A stretch of 64,000 nt of DNA from Streptomyces hyaluromycini. Its GTDB lineage: Bacteria; Actinomycetota; Actinomycetes; Streptomycetales; Streptomycetaceae. The stretch is from positions 1 through 64,000 of the forward strand of contig NZ_BCFL01000018.1 in the NCBI RefSeq assembly GCF_002217755.1, read 5' to 3'. A program made the translations under genes and the position numbers. Positions 1 through 7,493 of the stretch are shown here, piece by piece; position 1 is the stretch's first letter, and every line of letters begins with the position of its first letter. The notes beneath the pieces were generated by a model. It worked only from the letters and a program-made list of their open reading frames with translations, did not search any database and was not told where the DNA came from.

Positions 1-5
1 AGGCC

Positions 6-752
6 CTAGACCCCCACCGCCCCCAGCAGACTCCCCGCCCCGTAGGTGACCCCCATGGCCAGCGCCCCGCCGATCACGTTCCGCAGCATCGCCGGTCCCA
101 CCGCCGCCGCCCCCAGCCGTGCGCTGCTCCACCCCGTCAGGACCAGGGCCGCGAGGACCGATCCCACCGTCACCGGCAGCCGCCAGTCCGCCGGTGGCAG
201 GACGATCGCCAGCAGCGGCAGCAGCGCCCCGACCGTGAACGCCAGGAAGCTGGCGAGCGCCGCGTTCCACGGGTTGGTGAGCTCGTCCGGGTCGATGCCC
301 AGCTCGACGCTCGCGTGGGCCTTCAGCGCGTCCCGTTCCGTCAGCTGGACGGCCGCCTCACGAGCCACGTCCCGCGACAGACCGCGCCGCTCCAGCAGCT
401 CGGTCAGCTCCTCCAGCTCGGCCTCGGGCTGCTCCTTCAGCTCCCGTTTCTCCTGCGCCAGCGCGGCCAGTTCGGAGTCGCGCTGGGTGGAGACCGACAC
501 GTACTCCCCCGCCGCCATCGACATCGACCCGGCGAGCAGCCCCGCCAGGCCCGCCGTCAGCAGGGCGCCCCGGTCGGCGGTGGCGCCCGCGACGCCGACG
601 ACGATGCCCGCCGTCGACACGATGCCGTCGTTCGCGCCCAGTACGGCCGCCCGCAGCCAGTTCAGCCGGGAGCCGAGCGCTCCCCCGTGGGCCTCGTTGT
701 CGTGCGTTGGTTCGGTCACAGCAGGGAGGATCGCACCCCGGGGCCGGTACAT
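6..752 (-). CDS. VIT1/CCC1 family iron/manganese transporter
   Basis: The 248-residue product has the layout of the VIT1/CCC1 family, which moves Fe2+ or Mn2+ across membranes. The first hydrophobic segment carries the family signature GANDGIVST near residue 39, followed by a second segment with GSMSMAAGEYVSV. A Glu-rich charged stretch (about residues 95-150, RELKEQPEAELEELTELLE) corresponds to the cytosolic metal-binding helices of plant VIT1, and three more hydrophobic segments run to the C-terminus. Its start lies 32 bases after the stop of the upstream amidohydrolase on the same strand, so it may be the last gene of that operon. An internal GTG at codon 12 is an alternative start; neither has a strong Shine-Dalgarno sequence. 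Whether iron or manganese is carried cannot be told. Confidence 0.85.
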   Translation of the reverse strand: MYRPRGAILPAVTEPTHDNEAHGGALGSRLNWLRAAVLGANDGIVSTAGIVVGVAGATADRGALLTAGLAGLLAGSMSMAAGEYVSVSTQRDSELAALAQEKRELKEQPEAELEELTELLERRGLSRDVAREAAVQLTERDALKAHASVELGIDPDELTNPWNAALASFLAFTVGALLPLLAIVLPPADWRLPVTVGSVLAALVLTGWSSARLGAAAVGPAMLRNVIGGALAMGVTYGAGSLLGAVGV

Positions 753-784
753 GCCGTACTGACTTCACCGGACCCGTACCGACG

Positions 785-2011
785 TCACCAGACCCGCACC
801 GAGGCCCCGCGTGCGAACACCGGGCTCGTCGCGTCCGCCGGCGGCTCCGGGAGCGGCTCGGCGATCTCGGCGACCGTCGGTCCCACCTTCGCCGCGATCG
901 GGTCCAGGAGGTCCAGGTCGAAGCCGTACACGCGGGCCGCGTTGCCGCCGAGCATCGCCGCCAGCTCGTCGCGCGGGACGCCGGCGAAGGCGAAGCGCAG
1001 GCCCTCCCTGGTGTACGGGTAGGTCCCCTCGTCGTGCGGGTAGTCGCTGCCCCACATGATCTTGTCCACGCCGATGCGGTCGCGCAGCGGGACTTCGTGC
1101 GGGCGCATGAAGCTGGCGCCGACGAAGCAGTTGTCGTGCCAGACCGCCGACGGGGGCTCGCCCATCGACTCCGCCAGTCCCACGCCGAACTTCGCCTCGG
1201 CGGTCGTCGCCTTCGCCGCCGCCAGCAGGCGGCCGTGGTAGTAGTCCAGCATGGCCAGGACCCCGGGGATCCAGCCGGAGCCCTGTTCGGTCAGGACCAG
1301 TCGCAGGTCCGGGTGGCGGCGGAAGGCGCCGCCGAAGACCAGGTGCCACAGCGCGCGGTGCGAGAACCAGGTCGTCTCGACCATGAAGACCGCGCGGGCA
1401 GCCGGTTCGTCGCCGAGCGGCGGGGAGGCCGAACCCGCGTGGTGGTTGACGGGGACGCCGAGTTCCGCGCAGACGGCCCAGATCGGGTCGTACACGCGCG
1501 CGTGCAGTTCGGGCAGGCCCGAGCCGGGCGGGGTGCCCGGGAGCATCAGGCCGCCTTTCAGGCCTGCCCCGGCCGCCCGGCGGATCTCCTTCACGGCCTC
1601 CTCGACGTCGTTGAGGAGGATCTGGAAGACGCCCGCCCTGCGGCCCGGTGCGGCGGCGCAGAAGTCGGCCAGCCAGCGGTTGTGGGCGCGCAGACCCGCC
1701 CAGCGCCGCTCGAACTCCGCCGCCGTCGGCGCGGGGGCCATGAGCGAGCCGGACGGGAAGAACGGCGGGATGGTGTTCGGGAAGATCACCTCCGCGACGA
1801 TCCCGTCCTCCTCCAGCTCCGCCAGCCGCCGCGCGGAGTTCCAGTTCCGGTCCGCCGAGTCGGCGAGCAGGTCCTCGTACGGGTTGACGTACGTCGCCGC
1901 CCACATGTCGAAGTCGTCGTGGTAGCGCTTCTCCAGGTAGGGGCGGTAGTCGAGGAGGTCCGCCCCCGCGTGGCAGTCGGCCGAGATCACCGTGTAGCGG
2001 TCGTCGCTCAC
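785..2011 (-). CDS. Amidohydrolase 2 (PF04909-type) metal-dependent hydrolase, copy A
   Basis: This 408-residue protein belongs to the amidohydrolase-2 branch of the TIM-barrel metallohydrolases, which includes decarboxylases such as ACMS and gamma-resorcylate decarboxylase as well as hydrolases. The N-terminal metal-site D-x-H is seen as SADCHAG (D12, H14); VNHHAG supplies a mid-barrel His, and GSDYPHDEG near residue 335 supplies the late catalytic Asp. The GTG start overlaps the stop of the upstream paralogue by four bases (GTGA), showing translational coupling. It is clearly homologous to that neighbour along its whole length (RWLADF, WF/WW-x-x-RALW, GSDYPH), so the pair arose by duplication. 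The substrate is unknown; with an ADC-like protein and an SDR next to it, a ring-cleavage or side-chain catabolic role is plausible. Confidence 0.85.
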   Translation of the reverse strand: MSDDRYTVISADCHAGADLLDYRPYLEKRYHDDFDMWAATYVNPYEDLLADSADRNWNSARRLAELEEDGIVAEVIFPNTIPPFFPSGSLMAPAPTAAEFERRWAGLRAHNRWLADFCAAAPGRRAGVFQILLNDVEEAVKEIRRAAGAGLKGGLMLPGTPPGSGLPELHARVYDPIWAVCAELGVPVNHHAGSASPPLGDEPAARAVFMVETTWFSHRALWHLVFGGAFRRHPDLRLVLTEQGSGWIPGVLAMLDYYHGRLLAAAKATTAEAKFGVGLAESMGEPPSAVWHDNCFVGASFMRPHEVPLRDRIGVDKIMWGSDYPHDEGTYPYTREGLRFAFAGVPRDELAAMLGGNAARVYGFDLDLLDPIAAKVGPTVAEIAEPLPEPPADATSPVFARGASVRVW

Positions 2012-3294
2012 GACGTCACCCCCAGGGTCGGGAAGTCGTTGCCGGTCAGCCAGTGGCGGCCCACCTCGCGCGAGCGGGCCCAGGAGGCCTCCACGGCCGC
2101 CTGGTCGGCCTGCTGGCCGAGGTCGGACGGGGTGGGGCCGATGCGGCGGGCCAGCGGGGTCAGGCGCTCCACGTCGAAGCCGAAGACCTCGGCCGCCGCG
2201 AGGCCCAGCATCCGGCGGGTCTCGGCCACCGGGATGTCGTGGAAGGTCCGGCGCAGCCACGCGCGCGTGTCCGGCCAGGTGCCCTCGGGATGCGGGAAGT
2301 CGCTGCCCCAGAGGATGTTGTCGACGCCGATCTCGTAGCGCTGGGCGAGTTCCCGGCGCTTGGTGTTGGTGGCGCAGACGAACACCTGGCGGTCCAGGTA
2401 CTCGTGCGGCGGGCGCCGCAGTTCCTCGAACGGGGAGAGTTTCTTGCCACCGTGCGCGCCGAGGTAGAGGCGGTCCATGAACCACAGCAGGTTCGGCAGC
2501 CACCAGCAGCCCGACTCGGCGACGCCGAAGCGCAGTCCGGGATGGCGTTCGAAGACGCCGGACCAGAGCAGGAACCACAGCGGGCGGGCCGGCCACCACG
2601 TCACCTCGCTGACGTAGATGCCGAGATGGTCGCCGTACTCGTGGCGCGGGGCCGCGCCGGAGTGGGTGAGGACCGGCATCCCGCACTCGGCGGCGGCCGC
2701 CCAGACGAGGTCGTAACGACGGTCGTGGTAGGGCTCCTTGTCGACCCACATGGAGGGGATCATCAGGGCGCCGAGGCCGGACTCCTTCGCGCGGTGCACC
2801 TCGGCGACGACGCGGTCCGTCGGGGCCGTGACCGGCAACAGGGCCACCCCGCAGTGCCGTTCGGGGTGCTCGGACACGAAGTCGGCCAGCCAGCGGTTGT
2901 GGGCCTGCGCGCCCGCCATGCCCAGCTCCGGGTCCTGGTCCCCGGACAGGCCGAGGCCGACCCCGAACGGTGCCGCGGTCCGGCTGTCGACCGCGTCGGC
3001 GTCCGGGAAGACCACCTCCGCGGCCACCCCGTCGCCGTCCAGCTCCTTCAGGCGCTGCGCGCCGTCCCAGCCGCCGCGCAGCCCCTCCTCGTTGTCCTGG
3101 AACCACTTGGCCGCGAACGCCTCGTTGCGGATGCCGAGCCGGGTCATCTCCTCCCGGCGGCGGTCGCGCCCGGCGAGGAACTCGTCGAAGTCCCGGTGGA
3201 ACCGGGCGTCCAGATAGGGCCGGTACTCCTCGGTGGGCAGCCCGGCGTGGCAGTCGGAGGAGATGATCAGGTATGGGTCGTCGTACGCGGTCAC
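2008..3294 (-). CDS. Amidohydrolase 2 (PF04909-type) metal-dependent hydrolase, copy B
   Basis: A 428-residue paralogue of the downstream gene. It has the D-x-H metal motif as SSDCHAG (D14, H16), a mid-barrel VLTHSGAAPRHEYGDHLG and the late GSDFPHPEG. The N-terminal third contains a charged insertion (AGRDRRREEMTRLG) not present in copy A. Two GTG codons are adjacent at the start; the second (ending at 3294) is chosen because an AGGGG sequence lies five bases upstream of it, as opposed to two for the first. It begins 13 bases after the SDR stop and overlaps copy A by four bases. Two amidohydrolases in tandem suggests either a heteromeric enzyme or two successive hydrolytic or decarboxylating steps. 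No substrate can be named. Confidence 0.85.
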   Translation of the reverse strand: MTAYDDPYLIISSDCHAGLPTEEYRPYLDARFHRDFDEFLAGRDRRREEMTRLGIRNEAFAAKWFQDNEEGLRGGWDGAQRLKELDGDGVAAEVVFPDADAVDSRTAAPFGVGLGLSGDQDPELGMAGAQAHNRWLADFVSEHPERHCGVALLPVTAPTDRVVAEVHRAKESGLGALMIPSMWVDKEPYHDRRYDLVWAAAAECGMPVLTHSGAAPRHEYGDHLGIYVSEVTWWPARPLWFLLWSGVFERHPGLRFGVAESGCWWLPNLLWFMDRLYLGAHGGKKLSPFEELRRPPHEYLDRQVFVCATNTKRRELAQRYEIGVDNILWGSDFPHPEGTWPDTRAWLRRTFHDIPVAETRRMLGLAAAEVFGFDVERLTPLARRIGPTPSDLGQQADQAAVEASWARSREVGRHWLTGNDFPTLGVTS

Positions 3295-3307
3295 CACTGC
3301 CCCCTGT

Positions 3308-4192
3308 TCAGTCCAGGATGAAGCTTTCGAGGTACGACGGGTTCGCCCGGTCCAGCATCGACCGCGCCCGCGCCCGGATCTGGGCGTCGCTGTGCTCGCC
3401 GGCCGGCAGCAGCCAGAAGCGGTCCGCGCGGATGCCCGCCACGACGAACTCGGCGACCTCCTCGACGGGCGTGAAGGCGACCTCCTTGCCCGCCTCGCGC
3501 ATCGCCGTCTCCCACTGGCCGAGGCTGCGGTACGGCGTCCTGCGCGGCCGTTCCTTGGCGTAGCGGTCGGGGCGGTTGCGGTGTGACTCCCACAGGCCCG
3601 TGCGCAGCATGTGCGGCCCCGGGAAGAGCACGGAGGCGCCCACGCGCGCGTGCTCCGCCCTGAGATGGGCGTACAGGGACTCGGTGAGCGTGACGACGGC
3701 CGCCTTGGTGACCGCGTACACGGAGGCCGTGGGCAGCGGTGCGATACCGCCGTCGCCGGAGGATGTATTGACCACATGACCGGGTTGACCCGACTTGATC
3801 ATCCTCGGCACGAATGCCTGGACGCCGTGGAAGACTCCCCACACATTGACCTCGAACGCCCACTTCCAGTCGTTCGGTTCGTGCTCCCACATCCGGCCCT
3901 CGGCGCCGGAGCCGACCCCGGCGTTGTTGCACAGGACGTGCACCGCGCCATAGGTGTCGTAGGCCGACTCGGCCAGCTCCAGGACCTGTTCGCGGACTCC
4001 GACGTCGACCACGCGCGCGTGCACGTCGGCGCCCTCCGCGCGCAGCCCGTCGGCGGCCTTCTCCAGAGCGGCCGGCTCCACGTCGGCGAGGACCACCTTC
4101 AGGCCCTCGGCGGCGAACCGCCGGGCCATCGCGAGCCCGATCCCGCTCGCCGCGCCGGTGACGACGGCGACCTGTCCTTCGCACAGCTCCAT
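3308..4192 (-). CDS. Short-chain dehydrogenase/reductase, classical
   Basis: The 294-residue product is a classical SDR with an intact active site: cofactor loop TGAASGIG at 12-19, NNAG at 89-92, Ser144, Tyr159 and Lys163 (YAVTK). LADVE at the end of the second beta strand carries an Asp, which usually means NAD(H) preference. The C-terminal 50 residues extend beyond a minimal SDR and are rich in Arg. The ATG shares one base with the TGA of the ADC-like gene (TGATG), so translation is coupled. It probably oxidises a secondary alcohol, or reduces a ketone, in the same pathway as the decarboxylase-like protein and the two amidohydrolases, but its substrate is unknown. Confidence 0.85.
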   Translation of the reverse strand: MELCEGQVAVVTGAASGIGLAMARRFAAEGLKVVLADVEPAALEKAADGLRAEGADVHARVVDVGVREQVLELAESAYDTYGAVHVLCNNAGVGSGAEGRMWEHEPNDWKWAFEVNVWGVFHGVQAFVPRMIKSGQPGHVVNTSSGDGGIAPLPTASVYAVTKAAVVTLTESLYAHLRAEHARVGASVLFPGPHMLRTGLWESHRNRPDRYAKERPRRTPYRSLGQWETAMREAGKEVAFTPVEEVAEFVVAGIRADRFWLLPAGEHSDAQIRARARSMLDRANPSYLESFILD

Positions 4193-4995
4193 CAGGCTCC
4201 GCCCCCTTCGCTGGCCTCCGGGGGCGCGTCGTGGATCTGGCGCGGGTCGTCGTAGCGCTGGTGGACGTACGGCAACAGGGCCTGGGCGTCGACCCGTTCG
4301 GCGACCCGGCCGCGCTGGTCGCTGGTCTTCTCGCCGAGGGTGAGGTCCAGCAGGCGCAGTACCGGCAGATCGGCGACCGGGTCGTACGCCGACTCGCGGA
4401 GGATCACCTCCCCGGTGACGCGCTCCAGCCGGCGGACCTTCTCCTCGCGTACGCAGTGCACCAGCAGCGGTTCGCCGTCGAAGCCCGAACCGTCCACCGC
4501 CGGGAGGAACTTGAAGTAGAAGTCCGTCTTCGGGGCGGGCGCGGGCAGCGGCAGCGGGCCGTCGACCGTGCCGCGCACCTCGACGAAGGCGACGCCGTGC
4601 CGGGCGAGGGCCGCGCGGACGCGGTCGCCGTCGCGTTCGACGGTCACCTCGCCGAGTTTCTTGGGCTCGCCGAAGACCTCGCGGCCGCCGGTGAGGGCAC
4701 GCTCGTGGGTCATCGGCATGACCAGCGGGTACCACCCCTCGACCGCGCCGTGCGCGGCGGCGACCGCGAACGAGCCCGCACCGAGCGGGTATCCGGGCAG
4801 TTCGACCTTGCTGATGTTGACGCGGGCCAGGGGCCGGCCGGCCGGCTTGAGCGGCGGCGGCAGGACGGCCGCGACCGCGTCCGGGTCGGTCTCCCAGACG
4901 GCCACCACCCCGGTGGACCAGACGTCGGGAAGCTTCGTGGTGCGCGCGGCCGCGATCTCCGCCCCGGTCCGAGCGCCGTACCGTACGCGTACCAT
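4192..4995 (-). CDS. Acetoacetate decarboxylase-like (ADC superfamily) protein
   Basis: A 267-residue ADC-superfamily protein. The Schiff-base motif of Clostridium acetobutylicum ADC (GREL...PKKLG) is matched here by GREVFGEPKKLG, placing the two lysines at 112 and 113, nearly the same positions as Lys115/Lys116 in the clostridial enzyme. The start ATG at 4995 is preceded by GGAAGGG about ten bases upstream. ADC enzymes decarboxylate beta-keto acids, but other superfamily members are aldolases, dehydratases or hydrolases, so the reaction is not fixed. It is the first gene of the minus-strand operon and shares its stop with the start of the SDR. The intergenic region to the divergent exonuclease gene (about 200 bases) should hold its promoter. 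Confidence 0.8.
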   Translation of the reverse strand: MVRVRYGARTGAEIAAARTTKLPDVWSTGVVAVWETDPDAVAAVLPPPLKPAGRPLARVNISKVELPGYPLGAGSFAVAAAHGAVEGWYPLVMPMTHERALTGGREVFGEPKKLGEVTVERDGDRVRAALARHGVAFVEVRGTVDGPLPLPAPAPKTDFYFKFLPAVDGSGFDGEPLLVHCVREEKVRRLERVTGEVILRESAYDPVADLPVLRLLDLTLGEKTSDQRGRVAERVDAQALLPYVHQRYDDPRQIHDAPPEASEGGGA

Positions 4996-5196
4996 CCGCC
5001 GTACCGCCCTTCCGTCGGCCGTCTGCGCGCCGGGCGGGGTGCACGCTTGCACCGGGCGGCGAAAAGGTCCATAGCCACGCGAAGGGCAATCAGGACAGCC
5101 GGGCGACCGGGGCGGACGGGGAATCAGGACATTCGAACGGGCGGCTGCGGCAGGCGACCTGACGGACAGGGCTGTCGGTCCGGGCCCGTATCCTCA

Positions 5197-6192
5197 ATGA
5201 CCATGCTCGAAGACCGTACGACCACAGTGTCCCCCGGCACCCCGTGGCCCGCCGCGTATCCCAAGGGGTACGCCGTCGTCGATGTGGAGACCACCGGACT
5301 GGCCCGGGACGACCGGATAATCAGCGCGGCCGTCTACCGGCTGGACGAGCGCGGCGAGGTCGAGGACCACTGGTACACGCTGGTCAACCCCGAGCGCGAT
5401 CCGGGCCCCGTGTGGATCCACGGCCTGACGAGCGAGGTACTCGAAGGCGCGCCGCTCTTCACCGACGTCGCCGAGGAGTTCTCGGCCCGGCTGGACGGCC
5501 GGGTGCTGGTCGCGCACAACGCGGTCTTCGACTGGCAGATGATCGCACGGGAGTACGCCCGGGCGAAGGCCGAGGCCCCGGTGCGGCAGCGGCTGTGCAC
5601 GATCGCGCTCTCCAAGGAGCTGGGCCTGCCGCTGCCCAACCACAAACTGGAGACCCTGGCCGCACACTTCGGTGTCGTACAGCGGCGGGCGCACCACGCA
5701 CTGGACGACGCGCGGGTGCTCGCGGAGGCGTTCCGGCCCAGTCTGCGGGCCGCGGCGGCGGGCAACGTAAGGCTGCCGCTCCTTGAGTGCCGGCCGCTCA
5801 CGGAGTGGTCGGACACGCCCCGCATCGGGCAGCAGGCGGGCGGGGGCCACGGCGGCTACCGGCCGAGCAGCTGGCGGCCGTCCCGCAAGCGGCCGGCGTG
5901 CCCCTACCCGAACCCGGGACAGTACGAGGACGGCAAACCGCTGCGGCAGGGCATGCGGGTGGCGTTCTCCGGGGACACCTCGATCGACCGGGAGCTGCTG
6001 GAGGACCGGGCGGCCGAGGCCGGTCTGCACGTCTCCACGAGCATCTCGCGGCTCACGAGCCTGCTCGTCACCAACGACCCCGACTCGGGCACGTCGAAGG
6101 TCCTCAAGGCCCGTCAGTTCGGGACGCCGGTCGTCGACGAGGCGGCCTTCGGACAGCTGCTGCGGGACGTGGCGCCGGCCACCGGGACATGA
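5197..6192 (+). CDS. DnaQ-family (DEDDh) 3'-5' exonuclease with C-terminal BRCT domain
   Basis: A 331-residue two-domain protein. Residues about 23-180 are a DEDDh exonuclease: motif I VVDVETTGL (D29, E31), motif II VAHNAVFDWQM, and motif III HHALDDA with its His and Asp. After a basic, Gly/Arg-rich linker (about 195-235), residues about 240-325 form a BRCT domain starting at GMRVAFSGDTSIDRELLED and containing STSISRLTSLLVTND. This fusion is a common actinobacterial DNA polymerase III epsilon-like protein, probably used in repair or proofreading rather than as the replicative subunit. ATG at 5197 and ATG two codons later are both possible starts. It is monocistronic and ends before a GC hairpin. 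Confidence 0.88.
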   Translation: MTMLEDRTTTVSPGTPWPAAYPKGYAVVDVETTGLARDDRIISAAVYRLDERGEVEDHWYTLVNPERDPGPVWIHGLTSEVLEGAPLFTDVAEEFSARLDGRVLVAHNAVFDWQMIAREYARAKAEAPVRQRLCTIALSKELGLPLPNHKLETLAAHFGVVQRRAHHALDDARVLAEAFRPSLRAAAAGNVRLPLLECRPLTEWSDTPRIGQQAGGGHGGYRPSSWRPSRKRPACPYPNPGQYEDGKPLRQGMRVAFSGDTSIDRELLEDRAAEAGLHVSTSISRLTSLLVTNDPDSGTSKVLKARQFGTPVVDEAAFGQLLRDVAPATGT

Positions 6193-6210
6193 CCGCGCCG
6201 GCGGGCCGTA

Positions 6211-6241
6211 CACCCGTCCGCACAGGCCGTACGGACGGGTG
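6211..6241 (+). terminator. Hairpin after exonuclease gene
   Basis: An inverted repeat with 10-base arms CACCCGTCCG (6211-6220) and CGGACGGGTG (6232-6241) and an 11-base loop lies 18 bases after the exonuclease stop. There is no U-tract, as is common for Streptomyces terminators. Confidence 0.5.
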
Positions 6242-6305
6242 ATTGCCGTACGACTCGCCCGGCGCCCGCTCGCCCCCGCGCGGCCGACCGCCCACCCTGT
6301 GGCGC

Positions 6306-6539
6306 ATGGCGAAATGTGAAGTCTGCGGCAATGACTACGGAATGACCTTCGAGGTGCACGCGCAGGGCGCGGTCCATGTCTTCGACTGCTTCTCCTGTGC
6401 GATCCACCGCATGGCCCCGCTCTGCGAGCACTGCAAGGTCTCGATCATCGGGCAGGGCGTCGAGGCCGACAACCAGTGGTTCTGCGGCGCCCACTGCGCC
6501 CGCGAGGCCGGGAAGGCGGGCATCGTCGACCGCGTGTGA
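6306..6539 (+). CDS. Eight-cysteine zinc-ribbon mini-protein
   Basis: A 77-residue cytoplasmic protein with four paired cysteine knuckles: C4-x2-C7, C28-x2-C31, C40-x2-C43 and C60-x3-C64, plus His18, His24, His34, His42 and His63. This pattern could bind two zinc ions or, less likely, iron-sulfur clusters. The start ATG follows the hairpin region; an upstream in-frame extension to 6243 is possible but reads through unstructured Pro/Arg-rich sequence. I recognise it as a conserved actinobacterial small protein, sometimes labelled prokaryotic metallothionein-like, but its function is not known. It sits alone between the exonuclease and SURF1 on the same strand. Confidence 0.7.
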   Translation: MAKCEVCGNDYGMTFEVHAQGAVHVFDCFSCAIHRMAPLCEHCKVSIIGQGVEADNQWFCGAHCAREAGKAGIVDRV

Positions 6540-6619
6540 CCGCCCGCTCCGTGTGACCGCCGAGCCGGCCCTCTGGGGGGACCCTCCCTCAGGGGGCCGA
6601 AACGCGAGGAGTACGGTCT

Positions 6620-7423
6620 TTGTTCGTGTACCGCTTCCTGTTGACCCGGCAGTGGGTGATCCTCACCCTCATCTCGCTGCTTCTCATCCCCACGATGATC
6701 CGCCTGGGGTTCTGGCAGAAGCACCGGTACGAGGAGCGCAGCGCCCGCAACCAGCTGGCCGCCGAGGCGCTCGGCGCCAAGCCGGTGCCGGTCGAGCAGG
6801 TGACCGAACCGGGTCACGCCGTGACCCGCAAGGAGCGGTACCACACCGTCACCGCGACCGGCACCTTCGACACCGCCGACGAGGTCGTCGTCCGCCGCCG
6901 TACCAACTCCGACGACGAGGTCGGCTACCACGTCCTCACCCCCCTCGTCCTGACCGACGGCAAGGTGCTGCTGGTCAACCGGGGCTGGATCCCGTCGGAC
7001 GGCCCGAGCCAGACCGCCTTCCCGAAGATCCCGGCACCGCCGGCCGGCACGGTCACCATCCAGGGCCGGCTGATGCCCGACGAGACCACCGCGGCCAGCG
7101 GCATCAAGGACCTCAAGGGCCTGCCCGACCGGCAGATCATGCTGATCAACAGCGAGGAGCAGGCGCGCCGGCTCGGCAAGCAGGTGCTCGGCGGCTACAT
7201 CGAGCAGACGGCGCCCCAGCCCAAGGGCGACACCCCGGAACAGATCTCCGACCCGGGCAAGGAAGACGCCCCGCTGAACTACGCGTACATGATCCAGTGG
7301 TGGCTGTTCGCCGCGGGTGTCCCCTACGGCTTCTTCGTGCTGGTCCGCCGTGAGGCACGCACGCGTGCGGAGGCGGCGGCGGAGCAGGAGACGGCCGAGG
7401 AAGCGGAACCGGCCGCCGTCTGA
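6620..7423 (+). CDS. SURF1 family cytochrome oxidase assembly protein
   Basis: The 267-residue protein has the SURF1 topology: one transmembrane helix near the N-terminus (about residues 13-31, WVILTLISLLLIPTM followed by RLGFWQ), a large extracytoplasmic domain, and a second helix near 230-250 (NYAYMIQWWLFA). Family motifs visible are LGFWQ, VNRGW (as LLVNRGWIPSD) and NYAYMIQWW. SURF1 helps haem a insertion into the aa3 cytochrome c oxidase. A TTG start is chosen because GAGGAG lies nine bases upstream; a GTG two codons later would be too far from it. The C-terminus is a short acidic, Ala-rich tail. Confidence 0.9.
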   Translation: MFVYRFLLTRQWVILTLISLLLIPTMIRLGFWQKHRYEERSARNQLAAEALGAKPVPVEQVTEPGHAVTRKERYHTVTATGTFDTADEVVVRRRTNSDDEVGYHVLTPLVLTDGKVLLVNRGWIPSDGPSQTAFPKIPAPPAGTVTIQGRLMPDETTAASGIKDLKGLPDRQIMLINSEEQARRLGKQVLGGYIEQTAPQPKGDTPEQISDPGKEDAPLNYAYMIQWWLFAAGVPYGFFVLVRREARTRAEAAAEQETAEEAEPAAV

Positions 7424-7493
7424 GCGCCGTGCCGCGTCACTCCCCCGGCCCACCCCCTGGTTCGCGCCCCGACCGGACGGGAAACCGGGTCCC

